Source: Fragilaria crotonensis (taxonomy: Eukaryota; Bacillariophyta; Fragilariophyceae; Fragilariales; Fragilariaceae). From it: 59,582 bases of DNA. Each line of letters begins with the position of its first letter. Position 1 is the stretch's first letter. The stretch covers positions 1 through 59,582 of the forward strand of contig JAKSYS010000376.1 in NCBI GenBank assembly GCA_022925895.1, in the 5' to 3' direction. Under the pieces are notes generated by a model. The model saw nothing but the letters and a program-made list of their open reading frames with translations, had not been told where the DNA came from and made no database searches. The translations under genes and the position numbers were made by a program. This document shows positions 20,856 through 32,300 of this stretch, piece by piece.

Positions 20856-22916
20856 CGTCAAGGTATAATGACCACGCCTCTGTTTTTTCCTGTTGGAAAT
20901 CGATTCGCATTGTTGAGGTGTACCAGTAGGGTTTAGCGCTGGGTTGGTACACGTACTCTACTACTAGTAACATAGAAGTACATACGAATTCAGCGAGATT
21001 TTCACACGCACTTCCTATGCAGTCCAGGTGCTTGTACTAGTACAAGGAACGGTGTGCTCGGCATACACAACATACACTTTATACATGTACAATGTACAAT
21101 CATTTTGAACAAAATTCTTCATTATTTCTGATACTAATGTACTTGTACATATCATAATGCGAAATGAGGTAAACATCCTCCATAAATATTTAGAAATCAT
21201 CTCATATGTTCACATAGGTCATGAAGACATACATGTTCCAGGAAGTTCCGGCATATGACCGTTGAAATGAGAGCGAAGATAGCTAATTTCTTACGCAACC
21301 GTCCTACATGACTGCTAGCATGATGCTATGATACAGTCGTTGGGGTTCTACTACTAGTAGTACCCCGGTATTCGTCGTTCTCTCGTCCAGCCTTTTTTCC
21401 GGGTTTTAATAACTCCTGAAGATAATGGTGACGTGTCATTTTCTCTTGTACGGTGTAGCAGCAGGTCCAACAGTGCCATTTCAAAATGGTCAACATTTGA
21501 CGCGATCGAAGGAATGGTGAAAAAGCGGTGGAATACCTCAATGTTGCAACCTTTTCCCCATGACAACCAAGAAGGCTATGGGTGCATTGGAATACCATCA
21601 AAATTGGAAGGTTAGGTGTCGTCCTGTGCAGATTTGTACATTTGAGTTTTTGTCAAAAGCCATGTTGGCTGCTGTGGTAGTATGCTGTTTGCTGTGCTCA
21701 AACTTTCAGAGTTGTCAATGCTGATTACTCCTGACACCAAACTGCAAGTACAAGTGGACATAATGTGTTACAAACATCACAGCTCTTCTATTGCACATGA
21801 ATAATATTGTTACCCATCATCTTTGCAAACAGCACTTATCAAAGAGGAAGCAAGATAGTAGTAGTTGAAGCAAAGCAAGTGGCAATAATCTTAGGATAAA
21901 AGTGCAGATGGATGGTCAATTAAAGTAAGAAGCAAGTGGAAGCACTGGAATAAGATCACCATACCTGGTGGCCTTAAGTCAATGGCATCTCTCCTGCTTG
22001 TTGAGGAAGAGGTGTCGTCTCATTAATTGTTGTGAAGCACGACAGCAGGTGTAGACAATGCTGCTGACAGAATCATTGATGAGGTTACTACCACCAAGGT
22101 TCATCAACAAGTTGATCTGCATCTAACAACAGAATATTTGCCTCATGGCAAACATTCTTGAAGGGGAAAACATTGAGCAGATGTAGCTGAACATAATGAT
22201 GAATAAATAGGGACAATGTTTTACAATTTTGAAAACTGGGTACTAGCTGATTCAAAAGTGCGTGTACTTGACAAACAATTACCATTAAGCTCTAGTGGTT
22301 TGCTTTAAATCTTTACTCAGCTAGTGCTTTCCTTACCCTTTGTTCTTTTGACAGTTTGTTACATTCGCTATGGCAAAACCAGCAGGATATCCGGCTTCGC
22401 CAGGTACTCGGACATCGCCTCGTACTACTACCAAGACAACAAAGCTTCGTGTGCGTAAGAGCAACAATTGAGAACCAGCAGAAACTCCATTGGTGCGGGC
22501 CAAGAGGGAAACAAAGGCTACATTGCGACCGGCGTGCAGGAGATCCCAGACGACAATACCGAAGAGCACAAACCTGAGGAGGTCATTGAAAAGCCACCAA
22601 AACGACGCATTGTTCCTCCTCCTGGTTAAAAGATGAAGCAAATTGCACCAACATGCTGGCGGTGATGAAAGGCAGATGGGACACCATAGAGGAAATTGAT
22701 GACGACAAATCAACGTATTCGGGTGACAAGGTTGACAAGGAACAAGATGATGAATCTATGCATTGATAGCAAGGATGCCAAGGAAGAAAAACAGCACGGG
22801 GCTCACAACAACTTGTCCTTTAATGAATCATCATCAGGGAATGATGACTGCAGAGACAGCAGGAGGATGGAACATTTTGAAGGAGACATTGCGAAGAACA
22901 CATGTAGAGGCGCCAG
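20856..22916. other. Spacer and decayed sequence left of the LTR retrotransposon
   Basis: GTAC-rich sequence near 20920-21060 marks host spacer. From about 21330 the sequence has scattered short frames in both directions and no recognisable gene. A plus-strand frame from the ATG at 22370 (MAKPAGYPASPGTRTSPRTTTKTTK...) looks like the low-complexity N-terminus of a mobile-element protein and breaks after about 33 codons, with plausible continuation in another frame. It may be part of an older element into which the LTR element inserted; this is inference. Confidence 0.35.
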
Positions 22917-23100
22917 TGTAACGTGAGACGATAAGTAAGACAACTGTCCGTCACCCGTGGATCGAGGATGTTGACCTCCCAGGCACAGACTCATCTACAA
23001 CATCACAACAATCATCCAGTTACCATAGGAGTACGATAATCAGCATGTCAGAGGACGATCTACGACGGGCCTACCTCATGGGGGACTCCCACTCCTTATA
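22917..23100 (+). repeat. 5' LTR (at least the part shared with the 3' copy)
   Basis: It begins with TGTAAC and matches 39197-39373 with scattered differences and short gaps. Similarity stops after TTATA. A TG...CA boundary could extend to about 23162, where TGG follows CGCACA as for a tRNA primer site, but this extension has no match in the right copy. Confidence 0.75.
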
Positions 23101-23689
23101 TGGAAACCTGCCCGGAGACAACCCCGACCTCTCGGAAACAAGCAAGAAACCCGACCGCACATGGTGGTAGCGAGACCAGACCCCATGACATGACAGCATT
23201 CGCGTTTGCAGCTGTACCACAATACCATAACAACCCGTGGAGCACCGCTCAAGACCAAGGCCGAAACATACCACACGGTAACCGACCCTTCAAACCCGAC
23301 CAAGGAAGCCTCAACCTACAGAATAAGGACTGGGTGGCGCAACCTACATGCTTGCACCATGTCCAAAACCGACCGACTCCAAGGACATCAAATCTTTGGT
23401 ATAAGAACATGCTATTGAAGCCATATGAACAACTAGTGCAAAATGGAAAAACAAGACAGACTGTTGCTTTGGTGAACCATTTTAACCAACGACTCATCAA
23501 ACCAGGGACATCCGGAATTCCGGGTTAACCCAAACATTTCGAAGTTTTTGGGGATACGAGTGATTCTTGTCGGGAGCATGGCGGAAACCGTACAAGGGTA
23601 CTGTACGATGCCAGGCAGAGCTCATGTATCATACTCATTGATTTTCCCCGCCTATCATAGGCACAGACACCTAAAGAAAAAATTTGTCG

Positions 23690-24230
23690 TTAACGCATAT
23701 TAATAACGATCATATAACGTCATCAGAAGATGGAAGGCGACAATAATACTTCTGCGCCGGCCGGCCACAAACTCAAGTTTGCATGTATGGACATCGCTCC
23801 GAACACGATTTCCATTGAACCGATTTCGATGAACCAGATTTTCGATGAACCGATTTTGATGAACCGGATTTTCGATGAACCGATTATGATGAACCGGATT
23901 TTTGATGAACACGGTTTGATGAACCGGATTTCTCTTGAATACAGTTAATGAACCGGGACTCCTTATGACCAAAGAATAGAAGCGGGATTCTTAATTAACC
24001 CAAAAAAAAAACCGTATTCTAAATGACCGAAAGAATGAATCAGGATTCTTAATGAACCAAAAAAATGAACCGGGATTCTTAATGAACCGGAAAAATGAAC
24101 CGGGATTCTCAATGAACCGAAAACATGAACCGGGATTTATGTTGAACTTTTTGCCGTTGCGCGCCGGCCGACCGATGAATCAAGAGTTACGCGCCTGCCA
24201 AGCTCTTCGCGCGCCGGCCTACATTGTAAT
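23690..24230. repeat. Minisatellite of GATGAACCGGATT-type units between GCGCCGGCC motifs
   Basis: From about 23810 to 24150 the plus strand repeats variants of TGAACCGGGATTCTTAA and GATGAACCGGATTTTC. CGCCGGCCGGCC precedes the array (near 23755) and GCGCCGGCC-type motifs follow it (near 24163-24215). The translation is a repetitive Met-Asn-Arg-Ile-like string, not a protein domain. It lies between the 5' LTR and the pol remnants and may be a separate insertion. Confidence 0.65.
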
Positions 24231-25363
24231 AATTTGATATTTCGATAACCGTTTTCCATCGAATGATTTTAAATACCTTTCGTGTTTGAATATGTCTATA
24301 ACTTTCATTCTTTGTCAGCGTGTCTGTTCTATCTTCCATCCAAATGACACATCATTTTTCGAGCTATTTTCTAGTTTTAATAATTCGGTCATTTGATTGC
24401 ATTGCTCTATAATTCTGTCCTCCACGTCCTCAACGACACGATTTTCCGGATGTCCCAGTGCAACACTCGCAATCGAGGATTTCCAACGCTACAAAAACGG
24501 ACCATTCTTGTACGAATATACTAGGTTCGTCGTGGTTCAATCGACCGCACTCAGGAATATCAACATTCCTCCGCCAGGCGGAAATCAGGCCCATTTCAGG
24601 AACACCGTCCGATACGTTATAAAAAGGTTAAGTAATCCAAGTTCCAAATTCCGACTTGATTGTCGGATTCAAATACTGTAGGAATTATTCAGTAGTGCTT
24701 GATCCAGTACCAAATGGTAGTAAACAATACATTGTGAGCTTATTGATTTGTTGAGTGTAAAAGATCAATTGAAAGGTGAGTCATTGAGACCTCCAACCAA
24801 ACATCTTTCTGTAGATTATACACAATCTTTAATCCCATTCACCACATAGGCAATCCCATTAAATATAAGATCTGCAATTCAATCCCACTGGTTGACACCT
24901 CAACAAAAGAGTCTTCAACCTTCTTTTTCCTTGTGGAGAGAATCCTTCAATATCTTTTTATGCTTGGTTGGAACTGTAGTCCAACCACCATCATTGGTAT
25001 CTGTATTCCATGATTAACATAGCAGTTAGCTCCGAGCGATAGTGGTGAAGTCGAGTGTGGCGTGTACTGTACATCAGGTACAGTAGCACTCGACATCGCG
25101 TCAGAGGCACAGTAAAGCTTGACAATCACAGAGATGACCACGATAGGCCCACGCAGACGATTCCAGATTCCAACAACCGCCCAGGCAATCACCTACCGGT
25201 AGCTACTTGCCGGGGCTGATACAAAGACCGTCATGTTCCGGCCACCCCAAGGCAGAGGTGGAGACTTACACGAAGCCTACTACTGCAAGCAGACCCGACC
25301 GACAAGGATGCAAGGAAACATGACGACCAAGAAACAGCAAAACACGAGCAATGCAACAAGATG

Positions 25364-25663
25364 GACAAGTACATGCATCAGCTACGATTACGACCAATTG
25401 CATTCGCTTCGAGGAAATTCAGGGAAACGGAAGCAAATGTAAAGGAGTGTGAGCAATCGGAAAGTACAAACGACACCTATTCGGAAAAGAGTTCACCTGG
25501 ATGACGGACTGCAATGGACTCAGACAGTTTTTTGACGGCAATTAGGTACCGACACACATGCACCAACGGATGTGCCAGCGATTACTGAGGTTCATGTTCA
25601 CAATCGTACACAGACCCGCACAATTCATGACGGAATGTGATTTGCTGACAAGGTACAACTGAA
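25364..25663 (+). pseudogene. Remnant of gypsy reverse transcriptase RNase H domain
   Basis: Two adjoining frames give LRPIAFASRKFRETEANV and then GKEFTWMTDCNGLRQFF, FTIVHRPAQFMTECDLLTRYN with one internal stop (TAG). This pattern (PI-F-SR, E, then TD-LR-F and HRPA-ECD-LSRYN) is that of the RNase H domain at the end of Ty3/gypsy reverse transcriptase. Upstream reverse transcriptase motifs were not found, so the copy is defective. Confidence 0.65.
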
Positions 25664-26942
25664 TCACCAGTCAATGGCGGCCAACCAAGTCACCCAAGGA
25701 GACACCACCAATCGCAATTACAAAAGACAATGCTCGCAACAAAGCTTAATATGTCACGAAACATTTGGATGTTCAATGCAGGGACCACCAACATCGACAA
25801 CGCAATCGGAGATACGGGAATCACAAATCACAGCGCACGTCAGGCACATCGAAGAACGACGTGATTGGCAACAAGTACCATTTCAACAAGAACTCAGAGA
25901 CATGAAGCTATGTACTGTGGTCCAACTAGCAGACATGATAGATCACAACGATACGGTGGACTGGATCATCGTACTAGACGGGTACAACACACCAGACAAA
26001 GAAGAAGCAAACAATGAAGAATTCAAGCACATAACAAGATTAATTCAAATCGGAGCTCAACACAATTGCACAGGGAGCAATCCTCCAATTTACATGCCCA
26101 AGAATGGTGAACTCGGAAACTATGGACACTCACATCAAACAACGAATCCGAAGTCTGGAGGATAATGGGTGGAGCACTTTGTGAGCAAAGGTAAAGGCAA
26201 CAGATAGTACGGCGCGGCAATTGCATCATAGTTTATCATGCTGGTAGCAAATGAGGAACAGACAGACCATGCTGACATTTCATTTACAACATATCGAAGC
26301 AACACCAATCGGAACACACATCGACGATGAGGTAGAACCAAGAGAAACGAACGTTGAAACGATGCTGGAAATCCGAGACATGCGAAGACAACAAGCAACG
26401 AACCACCAATGTGAACCACAAATAGCAGCCCATTATACAATGGAGCAAAGGGACAAGAGAATCACAAACAAGAGTGGGTGACGGCATGGACACTATGCTT
26501 TGATGTCACATGACCAGGACCAGACCTGCAGGACATAACAAATCAACGGTACGAGAGCCCATTTGCCATTGAGATACCGGATCACCGGACACAAGCAACA
26601 AGCAAAGTGAGAGGCATACTACGACAACATGAGCTGATCAAAGCAATCAGATTCGACGAGGACACAAAAGGTAGAATGATACAGCAGCCACCAGAAATAA
26701 ACACCGAACAGATGCGACGGACACCACCCAAAGAATTATTTGCCGCTGCATTTATAGGATTAGCTATATGATACAGAACGAACAACGAACGGAACGGAAC
26801 GAACGAAGGCATCGATGAAGTGGACGAAGACCTACAACAAACTCAGAAAATAATGTTAGCGCAAGAATTTCAGCAAACGACGACAATACCATTACCAACA
26901 ACGACAACATAATGGCAGGACGCAACGGAACGAGAAGAAGAC
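25664..26942 (+). other. Unassigned segment between RNase H and integrase of the gypsy element
   Basis: A frame at 25674-26165 (163 residues) contains VDWIIVLDGYNTPDKEE and HITRLIQIGAQHNC, after which a continuation in another frame reads IKQRIRSLEDNGWST. No standard Ty3/gypsy domain sits at this position in the usual gene order. It could be an acquired domain or a lineage-specific tether; I cannot name it. Confidence 0.35.
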
Positions 26943-27942
26943 ATGTGCACATTAAGAGATGCAATCCGAAATAACATGGAAATACAACCACAACAAATTT
27001 ACGAAACAGCATTATACAAGCTGTGGAAAGAAGGTAGAATTGAAGAGGAAGACGGCATTCTTTACCATAACCAACACAAAGACAAAGCACGACACGTAAG
27101 AACCAAAACCCCCCCGCCAAGCATACGACAAGCAATATTCTCGGCACGGCACACCGCACCGATGGCTGGTCACACAGGATACCAACAGACATATTGGAAA
27201 ATTGTGGCAAGATACTATTGGCCTGGCATGGCAGCCAACATAAAACAATTGACACTGGGCTGCGGACACTGCAGCGCCGCGAATGCAACAAGTCACGAAG
27301 CCCAACAACAGTTACAAAATTCCAAGCCGACCAACCATTTGATGTGATAACACTGGATTTGTGGCACCCAGGAAAGCAGCGACAACGAAGAAAGGACCGG
27401 GGACCCATGTTGTCACATGCACCGATGCGATGACAGGCGGATTCGCAGCAACCACCTTCGTGGACGCACTCGACTCGGAGACAATGACCAGAGCAGCTTT
27501 CACAGCATTCTTCACAACTCACGGACTACCGCAACTGGTTATAATTGATTCAGGAAGTGAATTTGAAGGAGCATTCCAAGCCCTATGCCAGAACATCGGC
27601 ATTCAACACTATGCATACAGTAAGCAAAGGCAACCATGAAACAATAATCTGCGAGCAATTTCACAGATACTTGAACAAGGTCCGACAAATTCACGCGGCA
27701 GATTGTGAAGCATTCCAGGAATTCATATTTTGCACTATATTTGCCGTGTACGCATGGAATTTGGTACCGTGATTGGCACAGATGTGGTGAGATCATACTC
27801 CGCCATCGGAAGAGAATTTCTGTTTCCAATTGATTTCGAACGAGATCCCATTGTGCCGAGAGAACATGAAGCGCAAGGACAACAGACAATTGAACATGTC
27901 AACAGCACGTTCCCTTTACTGCAACAACAACAGGAACTATGA
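26943..27942 (+). pseudogene. Ty3/gypsy integrase, zinc-binding domain and DDE core in several frames
   Basis: The zinc-binding H2C2 domain reads ARHTAPMAGHTGYQQTYW, ARYYWPGMAANIK and CGHCSAAN. The catalytic core follows in shifted frames: FDVITLDLWHPG (first Asp), LVIIDSGSEFEG (second Asp) and NHETIICEQFHRYLNKV (Glu). A further FVLFPIDFERDP-like stretch is present near 27810-27850. At least two frame changes and stops break it, so this copy cannot make an intact integrase as written. Integrase inserts the retrotransposon cDNA into the chromosome. Confidence 0.75.
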
Positions 27943-28785
27943 AAGTATTAATTGACGATAAAAGGGAACATCATTGGAGATTGAAGAACGAAGGCCGCAA
28001 CATGAAGACTTTTGCGCCGGGAGACCTAGCTAGTCATAGTTAAGAAACAAGTGCAAACGAGCCAAGAGAATGGACCCGCAAAGGCAAGAATATCAGCAAG
28101 AGGACCATATTGAGTGATCGTCGAACAAGTCAAGCCAGGCACGTATTGAGTGCAACAACTCCCAGGAATACAAGGAGCAGGACGACGAGGCAAGATTGTA
28201 AGGAATCGGCGGCAAGATTAATGAGAATTCCATCCACACTGGTAAGAATACACAAAGCGACAGCGGGAATCGACACAAGGCTTGCAACGTATTGACATGC
28301 GATGGTAGACAACCCATTAGAATGGTACTAGGACTATACAAACCAGGACAATATCGACAACCGAACCCACACCTACCGTTTGCATACGACCGTATTGAAG
28401 ATTTGTGGCGGGAAGCGCTCAAACCAGACGACGGCGACAAAAACGGCAGTGCAAGCGATGACGCAGCTGACGATGATAACGATGACGATGACGCGTCCAT
28501 GAACAGTTCAGAAAATCAGAATCACGAAACCACCGAAGCGCAACTAGCAGATATACCGAATCTGGCAACAAACCACCAGAGCGACAGACGCAGAACCTAG
28601 ACAAGAACACTCAAAACGACGAGGAACAACGCGAAGCATCCGCCCCGTGGGAGACAACACAAATCGCACAACGACGCACGAAACGGAAACATCCCGCAGA
28701 AAAAACAACAGAACAACGAACATCAAGACGAGAAACAAAACGTCCCGCAAGATACAGAAACGACGAGGCACCAAAACCCAACAAC

Positions 28786-29148
28786 GTCAACGAACAAACA
28801 CAACAAGCGCGGGCACACAAACTCTACAAACAAACCCGGAGATCAAGAGACCGGCTGTTCTTTATCAAAGACACCGTTGACACTACCAACAACACGCCGC
28901 AATGGTTCGTAGTACAAGCCAAATTGGAGAACGACGACACAGAATCAATGAGAGACAAACGATACTACAATGTATGGTTCTACATCAGAGAGCACGCGAA
29001 CAGCAAAACCAGAAAACAGCGCAACTGCCGATACTGGCCGGAAGTACATCAACGGCGACAAAACGGAGCACTCGGACCGATAGTACCAGTACGACCAGGA
29101 CGTGTCGACAACATACTACAACATCTCTCGGATAAGTATCATGTTTAG
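28786..29148 (+). pseudogene. C-terminal unknown domain of the gypsy polyprotein
   Basis: One open frame reads ARAHKLYKQTRRSRDRLFFI, then TPQWFVVQAKLENDD, RYYNVWFYIREH, RYWPEVHQ and GRVDNILQHLSDKYHV. The regular aromatic pattern and length look like a folded domain and not spacer. It lies beyond integrase and before the LINE insertion point, where some elements carry chromodomains or env-like products; it resembles neither. The frame continues, shifted, to the 17-bp target duplication and can be followed briefly on the far side of the LINE. Confidence 0.45.
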
Positions 29149-29224
29149 TACCAACAAACCATTAATCTATGCAAGCATGCACTTGTGGGACCATTCAATT
29201 TTGCAGAGCCGAGAGACTATCAAC

Positions 29225-29241
29225 AAGACGAAGTCAAGCTA
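29225..29241. repeat. Target-site duplication, left copy (LINE 3' side)
   Basis: AAGACGAAGTCAAGCTA is repeated exactly at 38549-38565, marking the two sides of the LINE insertion. Confidence 0.93.
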
Positions 29242-29373
29242 TATATATAACGCAGATCTAATTTATCGTGCTGCCGCAGCGTTCAGATTAAAAACGCTCG
29301 ACCCACACGGATAGACACTACCAGTACCGTATACCAGTAGAGGCTAACCCCGAATCCCGCTTGGTGTTGATCA

Positions 29374-32300
29374 TTACTTCTTCGGCGCAAAATAGTGTTG
29401 GAGAGACTTCACACCCTGGATTGCCCTAGCTTTTGCCCGTTTGATACTTTGCTTGGCCAATGGGCCATACACTGCTATCCAGTTTTTGTTGTATGTCACT
29501 GATTTTTCGAAATGCTCGGTGATGTCCCGACACAGGAGTTTCTGCACGCTCGGTTCCATTTGATTGCGAACGTCATAAATGTCCACTAACATTCTTTCGA
29601 CTTCGCGACGCTCCGCCTGTGCTTTAGCTTGGGCATCCGCGCCGTGTAACGATTTGTTGCGAACCTCCCAGAGGAGAAACCATTGATTCCACACCGTGCT
29701 AATAATGGCGGTCTGCCATCTTAGCCCGGTTTGCCGTTTGGTATCCGTCAAATGCGCTTGCCGTGCATAATATTCATCCTGCAACGAGCTCCATTCGCTA
29801 CTAAACCGTCCCAGAAACAGATGTTCCCACCCAATAGCATTTTGTTGAAACACCAGACGTCGAATCGCCGATGTTGCCGTGGTCGGAGCTTGGAGTTGGT
29901 ACGGAGTCCCGTCGTCGCTGGAATACTGGAGCCATTCGCAAAGGGCCTGAAGTAATAAAGCTTTAAGGCTAGGCATCGTACGAAGATCAGTGCACTGCTT
30001 CTCGACTGTCTGGATCATGGCCGTTCGCCACTTTGTATGAGGGGCTGAAGGACACCGGAGGATATGCTGCCAATATTCCGGGTCTCGTTGGCAACTTGGG
30101 CATCGATTCCGACGAGGATCATTGCGATGGATTCTAGCATTCGTCGGAAGAAGACCATGAACCAATTTCACTAAATGTGTCCGTTTGTTGAGATGCCGAT
30201 GCATGGCTTTTCCATGTGCATTCCAATTTATAACAGACATCGTTTGTGCCGTCCACGCGTACCGCTCGCGCATATGTTCTTCTAACGCCGGTGCTGTTGC
30301 TTGATAACGAATGGCCGCATCATAATGTGCCGTGATGGTACCTGTAGGGAACTCCAAGTGGACTCCTGCCCATTCGCTGAGTAGCACCTCGGGTTGAAAG
30401 GACCCAAAGTCGCGCTGGTATCTCGACGCTTGGCCGTCTGCATCGACATTTAGCTGGGCTAATAATGGAAGGCGAGAATATGGAGTATCGCGGTCTTGGT
30501 GGCCTTTCACATGTTGAAGGTGGATCTCTGGCATCTCCGTAAGTAGAATTTGAATGCCTCGGATAACATCCCATTCAGGGATGAGCGGATCTAGGGGAAC
30601 GGTACAAACTGACCTCCTGACATCGTGACTCAGGCCCGTTGGATGTCCTGACGCATCGCGTGATTGTTTCTGAAGCACCGTATCAATGAGACTTTGACTG
30701 TCGGTCGCCAAGGTTCCGAACCACTTGCCATGTTTTCCTGTAAATTCTGCGAGTCGTCTCAAGAAACATAGAAGAGATAAAAGGCCATAACTTTCCGATC
30801 GATACGCATGGGGAGAAGCGCTACGGGCAGGTCCCATACCGTATGCGCACCGTTCACCAATATCTGTACTCATTGTCCATCCAAAGGAACCCTGAATTTG
30901 ATGCCAATCGGATCCGTCGCTAACCCCACGGACTCCATGTTCGAGAGCGACCGCGACTGAAAACGGATCGGCTTCCAGTTCCACGTGCTGCAGCAATTCC
31001 ATTTCCCAATTAGGAAGCGAGGCAATGAATTGAGCAAAAGTACCCGCGCATGGTGGAGTATTGACTTCCAAGATATAACTGTGCTGCACGATGGTCCATA
31101 AACCTGGGGAGGATTGTAACGCGAAAATGGGGACTGCTAGAGATGGTAATGATTCCCAGGCACACGAAAGGGCAATTCTTGAAAAGCTCGATCCGAGACC
31201 GGTACGCACTTGACATAGTGATCCTGGATGCGTACCCAAAGTCGTCCTGATAACCAATAAGCTGGATGACGTTGATTCATCTGATGAAGAGGGAGAACCC
31301 AATCGCCAAGAGACTGACGAAGTTTTCCGTCGGGATGACTCCAAAGACCATTAGCTTTTTTCCATAGCCTCCAAGTATTCGCCGACGGACTTTCTTGATG
31401 AATAACGGTCCCGTGTGTGAAACTGCTGAGAAGGGAATGAGTGCCTGATAGCTTACTATTGTCCAGCGAGCGACCGTCAATACTAGTCAAATCCGAAACC
31501 GTCGTCGCTTTCAGATACAAGCGACAATAGTTCAGCTTACATATCTCTGCGGGCGTAAACTTGCCGGAATCGTGAATTGCATCCATAATACAAAAGTCAT
31601 GTAATCGTTGGAGCTTTGGAAGATATGGATTATCAAGACGCAATTTTGCGTTGATACTTGCGAGAAAAGTTCGGAGAGATTTAAGCCATTTCGATTCCAA
31701 TTGGGGCAAAGAAGTGTGAACATTTTCCAGAAAGGGGTATGATACTCCCACCTGGGATTGAAACCACGATACAGCGATTCGGAGGAGTTTCCTGCTATCG
31801 AGTTTGTACGCCATTGACGAACGAACATCACGACCTGGGCCACCCCTTGTTGTACAATCAACGAGCGAAAACTGGCACCGCCGAGAGCGAGCGGGCCATA
31901 CAAAATCGCCTTTTTTGTATTGCGATTGAAACCACACCTCGGGATTATGATGGACATGGCTTTTCGTTGTACTTGGTCGAGGCATCGTGGCGACAATGAT
32001 GAGTTCGACAGAGGATAGCTCACCGCTGGCAAATAGCATGCGAAGTAAAACGTCCATGCTTCCAACCGAGATAATGGACACTCCCACAAAAAAGCTGTGA
32101 TAGAATCACTTTTTTTCTTAAGTTGCCGGTATTGCTCTCGTTGCGTCCCCGCTGGGTCTTTATAGTGTCCCAAGGTCTTGTGAGCGGCGAATGCAGGGAG
32201 GACACTCAACTGCTGTACCCCATCGTCGTTATACTCCCGAACTGTGATTGTTGCCTCTTCCGCCGAATGCTTTGGAACAAGAACGGGGGCACCCTGCATT

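Noticed and set aside
23100-23528. 142-residue frame after the 5' LTR as a possible gag
   Set aside because: There is no zinc knuckle or capsid pattern, and the start overlaps the LTR end; not enough to call gag.
25674-26165. Reading the segment between RNase H and integrase as a DNA methyltransferase
   Set aside because: The LDG and GW-like phrases were suggestive, but the diagnostic Pro-Cys and ENV motifs were not seen.
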